64,000 bases of DNA from Oscillospiraceae bacterium (GTDB taxonomy: Bacteria > Bacillota > Clostridia > Oscillospirales > Acutalibacteraceae). This document shows, one piece after another, positions 46,109 through 55,274 of the stretch; the stretch's first letter is position 1, and each line of letters begins with the position of its first letter. The notes beneath the pieces are model-generated. The model saw only the letters and a program-made list of their open reading frames with translations. It did not search any database and was not told the DNA's origin. Made by a program: the position numbers and the translations under genes. The DNA lies in NCBI GenBank assembly GCA_015066395.1, contig SVOL01000001.1, forward strand, positions 62,001-126,000. Reading direction: 5' to 3'.

Positions 46109-46141
46109 GCGGAGCAACGCTTTTAAAGGGCGTTGCTCCGC
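46109..46141 (+). promoter_or_regulatory. Perfect hairpin immediately after precursor peptide gene
   Basis: gcggagcaacgc ttttaaagg gcgttgctccgc: 12-bp stem, no U-tract. Confidence 0.7.
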
Positions 46142-46165
46142 CCCACCCACTAAAGGAGATTCTCT

Positions 46166-47959
46166 ATGTCTAAAATCAAAAACATCTTTTCAAACCTTAT
46201 CTATATGTTCCGCGCAATGTGGAACTATAAAAAATCGTTGTTTTGGGGCAAGTTGGTTCTTGCTTTTTTGGGTGGTATAATAACCCCTTTAAATACCTAT
46301 ATAATAAAGGTTTTAATTGACTACGTCACACTCAAGGACTTTAAGGCCTCCGCAATAACCATCGGAACATTCGCATTATCCGTCCTGTCCTATGGTATTA
46401 TCCGCGGCGTGATAACCAGGTCTCTTGGAGTGGCAGAAGACCTGTTCAGGAATTATTTGGTATTCCAGTTTAACTCTAAAACAGTAAATATGGATTACGA
46501 AATACTGTTCATCCCGGACATGATGCAAAAGAAAAACATGGCTTCTCAGGCAATACATAACAATCGTGCAGTCAGATATCTTGATATTGCATTTTCCTGT
46601 ATTTCGTCATTTATATCTCTTTTTTCGGTAATGTACTTATTATCTGCGTTTTCCTGGTGGGTCTACTTAGTTATCTTACTGATTAGTGCATTTAAAATCA
46701 TTACCGTCGCATCAGACAAAAAGAAGAGATTTAATAACTCCGTTGACATGGCTCCTATTGAAACAGAAATCTCATACTATATGGGCATGTTGATTGATGA
46801 GGCTTACGTCAATGACATGCGAATGTATTCCATTGCTGACTGGGCCGTACGCAAATATAATCAGTGTATGGACAGATCGCACCATCTTATGGTGAAATTA
46901 ACCAATAGCGAATTAAACACAGGTTTAATCCGTACCGTTCTCGGTGCTGCCGAAAGTGTATTTTTATATGGATTTGCAACTATACAGGTGATCTTTTATG
47001 GCTTATCATTTGCAAATTTCACGCTTATCACGTCAACTTTTAAAACCTTTTCTGATTCAATAAGCAACATCGCACGCGGCTTTATAGATTTTGGCGAAAA
47101 CAGTGCCCATGTGCAGTTTTTCAGAGAGTATATGACCGCTGAAAATGTTATTGCCGTCCCCGGCAAGGGCACTCCTGCTGACCAAATTGCCGTTTCTTCG
47201 CCCATTTTCGAGCTTAAGGACGTTAGCTTTAAATACCCCGGCGCATCGACCATGGCACTCGAAAATGTCAATTTAAGTGTTGAAGAAGGTAAATTCTACG
47301 TTGTAGTAGGAGCAAACGGTGCCGGTAAAACCACGTTGACAAAATTGATCTGCCGTTTATACGATGTGACAGACGGTTCGCTCGAGTACATGGGCACAAA
47401 CATTAAAGATATTGAATATCAAAGTTATCGAAACAATATTGGTATTGTTTTCCAGGACTACAAATACTATTGCCTGACCATCGCTGAAAACGTGGTTATG
47501 GGTGAGTTTGATGGTTCCCCCGAAACCGAGCAAAAAATATTGGACGCTTTGACCAAAGCCGGCTTAGGGCCCAAAATAGAATCGTTACCACTGGGAATAC
47601 GTACCCCTTTAGGCAAAATACTTGACAAAAACGGCGTTCTGCTTTCCGGCGGCGAGCTGCAAAAATTGGCTTTAGCACGAGTTTTGTATAAGGACTCGCC
47701 TATTGTTATACTTGACGAACCCTCGAGTGCATTGGATGCTTTCGCAGAAGATGAGCTTATACAAACATTCAACAGTGCATTAAAAGGCAAAACCGTTTTC
47801 TATATTTCACACAGATTGTCTGTTGCAAAGTACGCCGACAAGGTTATACATATCGGTGATAAAAAGATATTAGGATTTGATACTCATCAAAACCTTTTAA
47901 AAGAATCGCCCGAATATAATGCGATGTATACAGCACAGGCCAAGCACTATACTAACTGA
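46166..47959 (+). CDS. ABC exporter (fused TMD-NBD), no C39 peptidase domain
   Basis: VVVGANGAGKTTLTKLICRLYD, LLSGGELQKLALARVLYKDSPIVILDEPSSALD; N-terminal 6-TM region. Confidence 0.93.
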   Translation: MSKIKNIFSNLIYMFRAMWNYKKSLFWGKLVLAFLGGIITPLNTYIIKVLIDYVTLKDFKASAITIGTFALSVLSYGIIRGVITRSLGVAEDLFRNYLVFQFNSKTVNMDYEILFIPDMMQKKNMASQAIHNNRAVRYLDIAFSCISSFISLFSVMYLLSAFSWWVYLVILLISAFKIITVASDKKKRFNNSVDMAPIETEISYYMGMLIDEAYVNDMRMYSIADWAVRKYNQCMDRSHHLMVKLTNSELNTGLIRTVLGAAESVFLYGFATIQVIFYGLSFANFTLITSTFKTFSDSISNIARGFIDFGENSAHVQFFREYMTAENVIAVPGKGTPADQIAVSSPIFELKDVSFKYPGASTMALENVNLSVEEGKFYVVVGANGAGKTTLTKLICRLYDVTDGSLEYMGTNIKDIEYQSYRNNIGIVFQDYKYYCLTIAENVVMGEFDGSPETEQKILDALTKAGLGPKIESLPLGIRTPLGKILDKNGVLLSGGELQKLALARVLYKDSPIVILDEPSSALDAFAEDELIQTFNSALKGKTVFYISHRLSVAKYADKVIHIGDKKILGFDTHQNLLKESPEYNAMYTAQAKHYTN

Positions 47960-47972
47960 AAGGTTTAAATGG

Positions 47973-48857
47973 ATGTTTTATTATATCATTTACGGAAAAA
48001 CAGTTGCTTCAAGCGTTAATATGCCTCTGTTAAACGAGATTGACAAACCTTTCAACGTCGATCTGCAAATTCATGTGGAATATAAAACAATAACTGACGA
48101 AAACATTGGTATAATAGAACACGATGACCACTTCGAAATAAACCTTATTCACTTGGCAAAATACTGCGTTTTCCCTGAACGGCAATTGATCACATGCGTC
48201 GCAAAAGACTTTGAAGCTTTTTTCTCAACGCTGTTCAACATTCCCTTTTCCGTGTACTTTTTATGCAAAGACAGCCTTTTGTATCACGCCTGCTCGTTAT
48301 TACACAACGGACAAATTTTTTGTATCACCGGAAACAAGGGCGCCGGCAAAAGCACTATAACGGAATTACTGGGCAATATGGATGACTTTGCGATCTTTGG
48401 TGATGATACTATTTGTATCGATAGAAACTCCTACGGATATAGTGCACACCAATTGATAAAACAAACGCCCGAAACGGTATCACACTTGAATCTAAACACA
48501 TTAGAAGAGAAAAATGCTGCTGGAAAATCCTATATAAAATTCGAGAACCATATTCCTTTCGCTAAAATAAATGCAGTTTTTCACGTTTCACGGTCAAATG
48601 AACCGGAGTTTAAAGTGCAACGGGTGACCAATTCTTTGACATTAAATAGCGTTTTCAAGGCAAATTTGGTAGGTGTTTCTCATATGCCTCATTCCCTTAT
48701 TGTTAAATCACTTGATTTGAAAGCGCCGTTAGATTTAACATTTTATAGACTAATTGTCCCAAATGATCTAAAGTGTTTAATAGAGCACAAAGAAAACCTT
48801 AAAACTCTCTTACTAAATGAACTTACAAGCGGCGAACGCAATGGAAAATTTACTTAA
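47973..48857 (+). CDS. HPr-kinase-like protein (second copy, divergent)
   Basis: YHACSLLHNGQIFCITGNKGAGKSTITELLGNMDDFAIFGDDTICID; position after ABC exporter. Confidence 0.8.
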   Translation: MFYYIIYGKTVASSVNMPLLNEIDKPFNVDLQIHVEYKTITDENIGIIEHDDHFEINLIHLAKYCVFPERQLITCVAKDFEAFFSTLFNIPFSVYFLCKDSLLYHACSLLHNGQIFCITGNKGAGKSTITELLGNMDDFAIFGDDTICIDRNSYGYSAHQLIKQTPETVSHLNLNTLEEKNAAGKSYIKFENHIPFAKINAVFHVSRSNEPEFKVQRVTNSLTLNSVFKANLVGVSHMPHSLIVKSLDLKAPLDLTFYRLIVPNDLKCLIEHKENLKTLLLNELTSGERNGKFT

Positions 48858-50358
48858 AAATTATATTTATAACATTCACGGTGAACACGGCGAAAAAGAG
48901 TTTAACAGCATTATAACAAATAATCATTTACAGTTTATTTATAGAATCAACTCCCACGATTTTCGCTATTTACGAAATAAAGCAAATGTTATGCTACTAC
49001 ACGGTGAATTGCTGAAAGTCTGTCAAAAATTCAATGAGAATGGCATTAAATACATTGCTTTTAAAGGTTCTGTTCTAGCACATCAGCTATATGATAACAT
49101 CTATGTCAGATATTTTAACGATATCGATATATTTGTATATGAGCAGGATTTTGACCGGGCACTTGCTATTTTGGAACAAAACGAATATACGCTGTCGCTC
49201 TCAGGTGATCCTTCTGATGAGCATCATTTTACGCTATTCAAAGGAAGAGTGAATTTAGAACTACACAAACATATTCTCGATGCTTTCGCTGATATTGATG
49301 AAACTTTTTTACTATCACACACGCAAACCATTTCGATATCGGGGATAGATATATGTACTTTTGATACAACTACAACATTCATACACATGTTATACCATCT
49401 GTATATGCACACCATGTCGTATCATAGTAGCAGCAACTGCTTTTTTCTTCTTTTGTTCTCGCAAAAATATCCGCCAAGAACAAATCGTTTCTTTGCCAGA
49501 GCTTACGAAATAGCACTCTACTCAAAGAGATATTTCGACTCGATAAACTGGGGAGCGGTACTAGAAGAGTTAAGGCACCAAAATCTAAACATCCTCTTCT
49601 GTGAAATGGTATATAACATAATTGATATATTCCCCAGCGTTTTCCCCGAAAGTGTTATAAAAGCAATTTCCGGTTTAAACTATAACAATTCGGATGAATA
49701 TAAACAATATGAGAGTTTTTTCGACATATATTTTTCCGGCGAAGGTATGCAAACAGCAATTGGTAAGTATGTCGATAAATTTTGGAAAGGCGCCAAACAG
49801 CTCGATTTGTCGCAGAATGCGAAAGCTTCGTTTTGTCTAAACTATAATCCCAATCGTTCTCCCGGAAGAGTCGTGGATACCCCGGATTGTTTCGGCTGTG
49901 AATGTAATATTGTTAAAACTGACGACTTAAAGCTCACATTCACTGTAAGTGATAGCGATTTGTGCTATAGCGAGGCGGAGAACTACGATACTCACTCAAG
50001 TGATGGCATTCACATAATGCTGTGCGAAACACAACCGTATTCTTACAATAGCATTTATTTGTTTCCAAAAGCAATCGATAAGCAATTTAAAATAGTCCCG
50101 TTTGATATATTAAACGAAAACGTAGTTTCCAATGATTTAATAAAGGCTGAATTCAAAAAATTGGACAATGGATACCGTGTAACAACAGTTTTCACAGAGA
50201 AATTCTTCAAACAAAACGATATTCCCTCAACACTCTATATGGGATTAGTTGTTCGTAGTTGCAATAATGCGACCGTTACAAATAAAATATCTCTTCTCAC
50301 TGCCGAAGATAATCAGAAATGGTTTAATCCCTTATACTTTATCAAAATCAATTTTTGA
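48841..50358 (+). CDS. PF14907-like nucleotidyltransferase with an additional C-terminal beta-rich (CBM9-like?) domain
   Basis: GIKYIAFKGSVLAHQLYDNIYVRYFNDIDIFVYEQDFDRALAILEQNEY...VNLELHKHI; ~170-aa extension after residue ~320 with DGIHIMLCE. Confidence 0.75.
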   Translation: MENLLKNYIYNIHGEHGEKEFNSIITNNHLQFIYRINSHDFRYLRNKANVMLLHGELLKVCQKFNENGIKYIAFKGSVLAHQLYDNIYVRYFNDIDIFVYEQDFDRALAILEQNEYTLSLSGDPSDEHHFTLFKGRVNLELHKHILDAFADIDETFLLSHTQTISISGIDICTFDTTTTFIHMLYHLYMHTMSYHSSSNCFFLLLFSQKYPPRTNRFFARAYEIALYSKRYFDSINWGAVLEELRHQNLNILFCEMVYNIIDIFPSVFPESVIKAISGLNYNNSDEYKQYESFFDIYFSGEGMQTAIGKYVDKFWKGAKQLDLSQNAKASFCLNYNPNRSPGRVVDTPDCFGCECNIVKTDDLKLTFTVSDSDLCYSEAENYDTHSSDGIHIMLCETQPYSYNSIYLFPKAIDKQFKIVPFDILNENVVSNDLIKAEFKKLDNGYRVTTVFTEKFFKQNDIPSTLYMGLVVRSCNNATVTNKISLLTAEDNQKWFNPLYFIKINF

Positions 50359-50385
50359 TCTGATACGGCCAATAAAATAAACTAA

Positions 50386-50423
50386 AAAGCAAGGCTTGAG
50401 GTTTTCACCTCAAGCCTTGTTAA
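50386..50423. terminator. Bidirectional terminator
   Basis: aaaaagcaaggcttgaggttttcacctcaagccttgtt. Confidence 0.8.
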
Positions 50424-50437
50424 TTTAAACGAAAATA

Positions 50438-51436
50438 TTATTTGCTTGCTTCTTCGATAGCAACTGCGCATGCAACGGTCATACCAACCATGGGGTTGTT
50501 ACCAGCACCGATAAGACCCATCATCTCTACGTGAGCAGGAACGGAAGAAGAACCTGCAAACTGAGCATCGCCGTGCATACGGCCCATTGTATCAGTCATA
50601 CCGTAGGAAGCAGGACCTGCAGCCATATTATCGGGATGGAGAGTTCTACCTGTACCGCCGCCGGAAGCTACAGAGAAGTAGTTAACACCGTTCTCATAGC
50701 ACCACTTCTTATAGGTACCTGCAACAGGATGCTGGAATCTTGTGGGGTTGGTGGAGTTACCGGTGATGGAAACGCCAACCTTCTCAAGCTTCATAATAGC
50801 AACACCTTCGGGAACGTTATCAGAACCGTAGCACTTGACGTTAGCACGAGGACCGTTGGAGAAAGCCTTCTCGCTGATGACCTTAACTTCCTCAGCGTAC
50901 GGATCAAACTCGGTCTCTACATAAGTAAAGCCGTTGATTCTCGAAATGATATAAGCGGCATCCTTACCGAGACCGTTAAGGATAACGCGGAGCGGCTGAA
51001 CGCGAACCTTGTTAGCGTTAAGAGCGATCTTAATAGCGCCCTCAGCAGCAGCGAAAGACTCATGACCTGCCAGGAAGCAGAAGCACTCAGTCTCCTCAGA
51101 AAGGAGCATTTTGCCCAAATTACCGTGACCGAGACCAACCTTGCGGTTCTCAGCAACAGAGCCGGGGATACAGAAAGCCTGAAGACCGATACCAATAGCA
51201 GCAGCAGCGTCAGCAGCCTTGGTGCAGCCCTTCTTGATAGCAATGGCACAACCTACGGTGTATGCCCAAACAGCGTTTTCAAAGCAAATAGGCTGGGTCT
51301 CTCTGATGATCTTATCACAGTCGATACCCTTTGCCAAAGTGATTTCCTTACACTCTTCAACAGACTTGATGCCGTACTCCTGGAGCACGCCGTTGATCTT
51401 GTCTATTCTTCTTTCGTAACCTTCAAACAAACTCAT
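50438..51436 (-). CDS. GGGtGRT protein
   Basis: FSVASGGGTGRTLHPDNMAAGPASYGMTDTMGRMHGDAQFAGSSSVPAHVEMMGLIGAGNNPMVG. Confidence 0.93.
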   Translation of the reverse strand: MSLFEGYERRIDKINGVLQEYGIKSVEECKEITLAKGIDCDKIIRETQPICFENAVWAYTVGCAIAIKKGCTKAADAAAAIGIGLQAFCIPGSVAENRKVGLGHGNLGKMLLSEETECFCFLAGHESFAAAEGAIKIALNANKVRVQPLRVILNGLGKDAAYIISRINGFTYVETEFDPYAEEVKVISEKAFSNGPRANVKCYGSDNVPEGVAIMKLEKVGVSITGNSTNPTRFQHPVAGTYKKWCYENGVNYFSVASGGGTGRTLHPDNMAAGPASYGMTDTMGRMHGDAQFAGSSSVPAHVEMMGLIGAGNNPMVGMTVACAVAIEEASK

Positions 51437-51450
51437 TGTGGCGTACCTCC

Positions 51451-52143
51451 TTATTCTTTTCTCGGGTCGATATACTTTGCAGCATCTGCAAATCTACCGT
51501 ATGTACCCTTAGATTTTTCGTAAGCCTCGTTAGGCTCCATACCCTTCTTGATAAAGTCGGTCATCTTGCCTAACGACACGAACTCATAGCCGATAACCTC
51601 ATCGTTCTCGTCAAGAGCCATTCTGGTGCAATAGCCTTCGGTCATCTCAAGGTATCTAACGCCCTTGGCCTTAGTACCGTACATAGTACCGACCATGGAA
51701 CGCTCACCCTTACCGAGGTCTTCCATACCTGCGCCGATTACGAGACCGTCTTCCGAGAAAGCGGACTGCGAACGACCGTAAACGATCTGCAAGAACAACT
51801 CACGCATAGCGGTGTTGATAGCATCGCAAACGAGGTCGGTATTAAGAGCCTCCAAAAGGGTCTTGCCGGGGAGAATTTCAGCAGCCATAGCTGCAGAGTG
51901 AGTCATACCGGAGCAACCGATAGTCTCAACCAAAGCCTCCTCAATGATACCCTCTTTAACGTTAAGGGAAAGTTTGCAGGCACCCTGCTGAGGAGCACAC
52001 CAGCCCACACCGTGAGTGTAAGCAGAAATGTCCTTAATTTCTTTTGCCTGTACCCATTTGCCCTCTTCGGGGATAGGAGCCGGACCGTGGTGCGGACCCT
52101 TGGCTACAGTGCACATGTTTTGAACTTCAATAGAATAATTCAT
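51451..52143 (-). CDS. NifU-like Fe-S cluster scaffold domain protein paired with GGGtGRT
   Basis: GVGWCAPQQGACKLSLNVKEGIIEEALVETIGCSGMTHSAAMAAEIL; start MNYSIEVQNM after ggagaagg. Confidence 0.85.
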   Translation of the reverse strand: MNYSIEVQNMCTVAKGPHHGPAPIPEEGKWVQAKEIKDISAYTHGVGWCAPQQGACKLSLNVKEGIIEEALVETIGCSGMTHSAAMAAEILPGKTLLEALNTDLVCDAINTAMRELFLQIVYGRSQSAFSEDGLVIGAGMEDLGKGERSMVGTMYGTKAKGVRYLEMTEGYCTRMALDENDEVIGYEFVSLGKMTDFIKKGMEPNEAYEKSKGTYGRFADAAKYIDPRKE

Positions 52144-52326
52144 AACCTTCTTCTCCTTTCTCTTAGCCGCCGGGCATTGAACACGATGCCACACTTTGTA
52201 GCATCCCATTCAACACCCGTCAACTGATTTAATTCATTATACACGTTTTTTCTACAAAACACAATAGCAATTCTGCAAAAATTGTTTTTTATTTAACAAA
52301 AATTTCTACTGAAAATTGACTAAAAA

Positions 52327-52355
52327 AACCTCGGGCAGCCGAGCCACCCGAGGTG
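52327..52355 (-). terminator. Terminator after argH
   Basis: cctcgggcagccgagccacccgagg with A-run on plus strand. Confidence 0.7.
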
Positions 52356-52358
52356 ATG

Positions 52359-53735
52359 TTAGATATCATTTACTCTTTTCTTTAATTCAGCCGCCTGAAG
52401 TTTCACCTGACTCGGTGCAGGACCGCCGTAGACTGTACGGTCGGAAACACATTTATCCAGGTCGATCGCTTTATAAACCTCATCGTCAAAAAGGTCACAA
52501 ACCTTAATGTATTCCTCCAAAGGCAGTTCCTCTAAAGTTGTCGACAGCTCGATGCAACGTGCAACCAACTCTCCTGTCGCCTTGTAGGCATCTCTGAAGG
52601 GTAATCCTTTGGATACAAGGAAATCCGCACAGTCAGTAGCATTGATAAATCCGCCTGCCGCGGCCTTTCTCATATTCTTGGCATTTACCTTCATAGTATC
52701 AAGCATCGGTGTAAAGGCCGCAAGACACTTTTCGACCGTGTCGATAGCATCGAAAATTGCCTCTTTGTCCTCCTGCATATCTTTATTATAAGCCAACGGT
52801 ATAGCCTTCATAGCGGTAAGCAATGCCATATTGTCGCCGAAGACGCGACCCGACTTACCGCGAACAAGCTCGGCAATATCGGGGTTTTTCTTCTGCGGCA
52901 TTATCGACGAGCCGGTCGAGAAAGCGTCGTCAAGTTCGATAAACTTGAACTCAAAACTACTCCAGAGGATTATCTCTTCGGCAAAGCGGGAAAGATGCAC
53001 CATAATAATAGACATCGCCGATGCCAGTTCCAACACGAAATCACGGTCGGAAACGCCGTCAAGACTGTTTCTCGTAACACCGTTCATTTCAAGTAATTTT
53101 GCCACCTTTTCGCGGTCGAGCGGATAGGTCGTTCCTGCCAAAGCGGCCGAGCCCAAAGGAGATACGTTCATACGCTTTTTGCAGTCCTTTATGCGGTCAA
53201 TATCACGCATAAACATCTCAGCATAAGCCAACAGCTGATGACCGAAAACTATGGGCTGTGCACGCTGAAGATGAGTGTAACCCGGCATAACGGTCTCACT
53301 GTACTGCTCCGCCTTATTCCCTAAAACCGAAATGAGGTTTTTGAGCATTGCAACAAGCTCATCGCACTCGTGCCTTAAATGCAGTCTTATATCAAGGGCG
53401 ACCTGATCGTTACGGCTTCTGGCAGTGTGGAGACGCTTGCCTGCATCACCGATACGCTTAGTAAGCTCAGCCTCAACAAAGGTGTGAATGTCCTCCGAAA
53501 CATCGTCGAACTGAAGCTTTCCCGATTCAATATCACTCAAAATACCTTCAAGCCCTGCGATTATCTTTTCTTTGTCTTCCGTTGGGATAATACCGCATTC
53601 GCCGAGCATTGTCGCATGCGCGATCGAACCCTCGATGTCCGAACGGTACATTCGGCTGTCAAAAGGCAACGAACGGTTAAAGTCATTAGTCGTCGGGTCA
53701 AGTTCTTTTTTAAATCTGCCTGCCCAAAGTTTCAT
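52359..53735 (-). CDS. argH: Argininosuccinate lyase
   Basis: KLWAGRFKKELDPTTNDFNRSLPFD, ARSRNDQVALD, GSSIMPQKKNPD. Confidence 0.97.
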   Translation of the reverse strand: MKLWAGRFKKELDPTTNDFNRSLPFDSRMYRSDIEGSIAHATMLGECGIIPTEDKEKIIAGLEGILSDIESGKLQFDDVSEDIHTFVEAELTKRIGDAGKRLHTARSRNDQVALDIRLHLRHECDELVAMLKNLISVLGNKAEQYSETVMPGYTHLQRAQPIVFGHQLLAYAEMFMRDIDRIKDCKKRMNVSPLGSAALAGTTYPLDREKVAKLLEMNGVTRNSLDGVSDRDFVLELASAMSIIMVHLSRFAEEIILWSSFEFKFIELDDAFSTGSSIMPQKKNPDIAELVRGKSGRVFGDNMALLTAMKAIPLAYNKDMQEDKEAIFDAIDTVEKCLAAFTPMLDTMKVNAKNMRKAAAGGFINATDCADFLVSKGLPFRDAYKATGELVARCIELSTTLEELPLEEYIKVCDLFDDEVYKAIDLDKCVSDRTVYGGPAPSQVKLQAAELKKRVNDI

Positions 53736-53797
53736 AAAAACACCCTCAAATTAACATACGGCGCAGTGAGTGACCCCACTGCGTCGTGTTTATTTTA

Positions 53798-55021
53798 TTA
53801 TTTGCCCAACTTCTTGTTGAGTTTTGCCTGGACCTTGATGGGAAGACCGAAGAGGTTGATAAAGCCTGCCGAATCGGTCTGATCGTAAGCGCCCTCGTCA
53901 TCGCCGAAAGATGCGATCTCGTCGTCATACAAAGAGTACGGCGAGGTAACGCCTGTATTAATGATATTGCCCTTGTAAAGCTTGAGCTTTACGTCGCCTG
54001 TGACGTTCTCCTGAGTCTTGTCAACAAAGGCCGACAGAGCCTCACGAAGCGGTGTGAACCACTGACCGAAGTATACAAGCTCACCGAACTTCTGAGCGAC
54101 AAGCTTCTTATAGTGAGAGGTCTCACGGTCGAGAGTAAGCATTTCCAAGATCTCGTGTGCCTTATAAAGAATAGCACCGCCGGGAGTCTCATAAACGCCG
54201 CGGCTCTTCATACCGACCAAACGGTTTTCAACGATATCGAGAAGACCTACGCCGTTCTTGCCGCCGATGTCGTTAAGGGTCTCAACGATTTTAAGTCCGT
54301 CCATCTCGACACCGTCGATAGCGGTCGGAACACCCTTTTCAAAGTGAAGGGTGATGTAGGTGGGAACGTCGGGAGCCTGCTCGGGAGATACACCCATCTC
54401 AAGGAAGCCTTTCTTATTATAAAGCGGCTCGTTTGCAGGATCCTCAAGATCCATGCCCTCGTGAGAAAGATGCCATACGTTCTTATCCTTAGAGTAGTTG
54501 GTCTCTCTGTTTATCTTCAAAGGAATATTGTGTGCCTCGGCATACTCGATCTCCTCTTCACGGGACTTAATATCCCACTCTCTCCAGGGAGCGATGATCT
54601 TAAGATCGGGAGCAAAAGCCTTCAAGGTCAACTCAAATCTGACCTGGTCGTTACCCTTGCCGGTACAACCGTGGCAGATAGCGTCAGCACCCTCTTTAAG
54701 TGCTATCTCGGCAAGACCCTTTGCAATGCAGGGACGGGCATGTGAGGTGCCAAGCAGATAACTCTCATAATCAGCGCCTGCTTTAAGGCAAGGCCAGATA
54801 TAATCCTCAACATATTCTTTCTTAAGATCAAGAACATAAAGCTTAGAAGCACCGGTCTTAATAGCCTTTTCCTCAAGACCGTCAAGCTCGGTTCCCTGTC
54901 CGACGTCACCCGAAACAGCGACGACCTCACAGTTATCATAGTTCTCTTTAAGCCAAGGGATAATGATCGATGTATCAAGTCCGCCCGAATAGGCAAGAAC
55001 AACCTTTTTAATGTTACCCAT
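53798..55021 (-). CDS. argG: Argininosuccinate synthase
   Basis: [44 protein letters not shown]. Confidence 0.97.
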   Translation of the reverse strand: MGNIKKVVLAYSGGLDTSIIIPWLKENYDNCEVVAVSGDVGQGTELDGLEEKAIKTGASKLYVLDLKKEYVEDYIWPCLKAGADYESYLLGTSHARPCIAKGLAEIALKEGADAICHGCTGKGNDQVRFELTLKAFAPDLKIIAPWREWDIKSREEEIEYAEAHNIPLKINRETNYSKDKNVWHLSHEGMDLEDPANEPLYNKKGFLEMGVSPEQAPDVPTYITLHFEKGVPTAIDGVEMDGLKIVETLNDIGGKNGVGLLDIVENRLVGMKSRGVYETPGGAILYKAHEILEMLTLDRETSHYKKLVAQKFGELVYFGQWFTPLREALSAFVDKTQENVTGDVKLKLYKGNIINTGVTSPYSLYDDEIASFGDDEGAYDQTDSAGFINLFGLPIKVQAKLNKKLGK

Positions 55022-55227
55022 TTTTTAAAATCTCCTTCAAGAAAATTTACTATACAAAGTATTATACACTCACTATTTTAAAAATCAAGTGTTTTTTGAA
55101 GAATTTTTGCAAAAATATTCATTTTTATGCAAAATTATTGAAAATTTATGAAAAAATATGCGTTTTTAATGTATATTTGCACATTTAATAGTGTTTTTAT
55201 ACATTTTTAACCAAATCCAAAACCAAA

Positions 55228-55264
55228 GCCAAAGCCCTTCGTTTAAAAAGAACGAAGGGCTTTG
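55228..55264 (-). terminator. Terminator after ilvE
   Basis: aaagcccttcgttt aaaaag aacgaagggcttt. Confidence 0.8.
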
Positions 55265-55274
55265 AACTTTACAT

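Noticed and set aside
41508-50358. Lasso peptide cluster
   Set aside because: HPr-kinase-like, PqqD-like and nucleotidyltransferase genes fit, but there is no asparagine-synthetase-like cyclase or transglutaminase-like B2 protease in the window.
50531-51523. 330-aa plus-strand ORF
   Set aside because: Antisense to the GGGtGRT gene, which has clear conserved motifs.
53786-54745. 319-aa plus-strand ORF
   Set aside because: Antisense to argG; shadow ORF.
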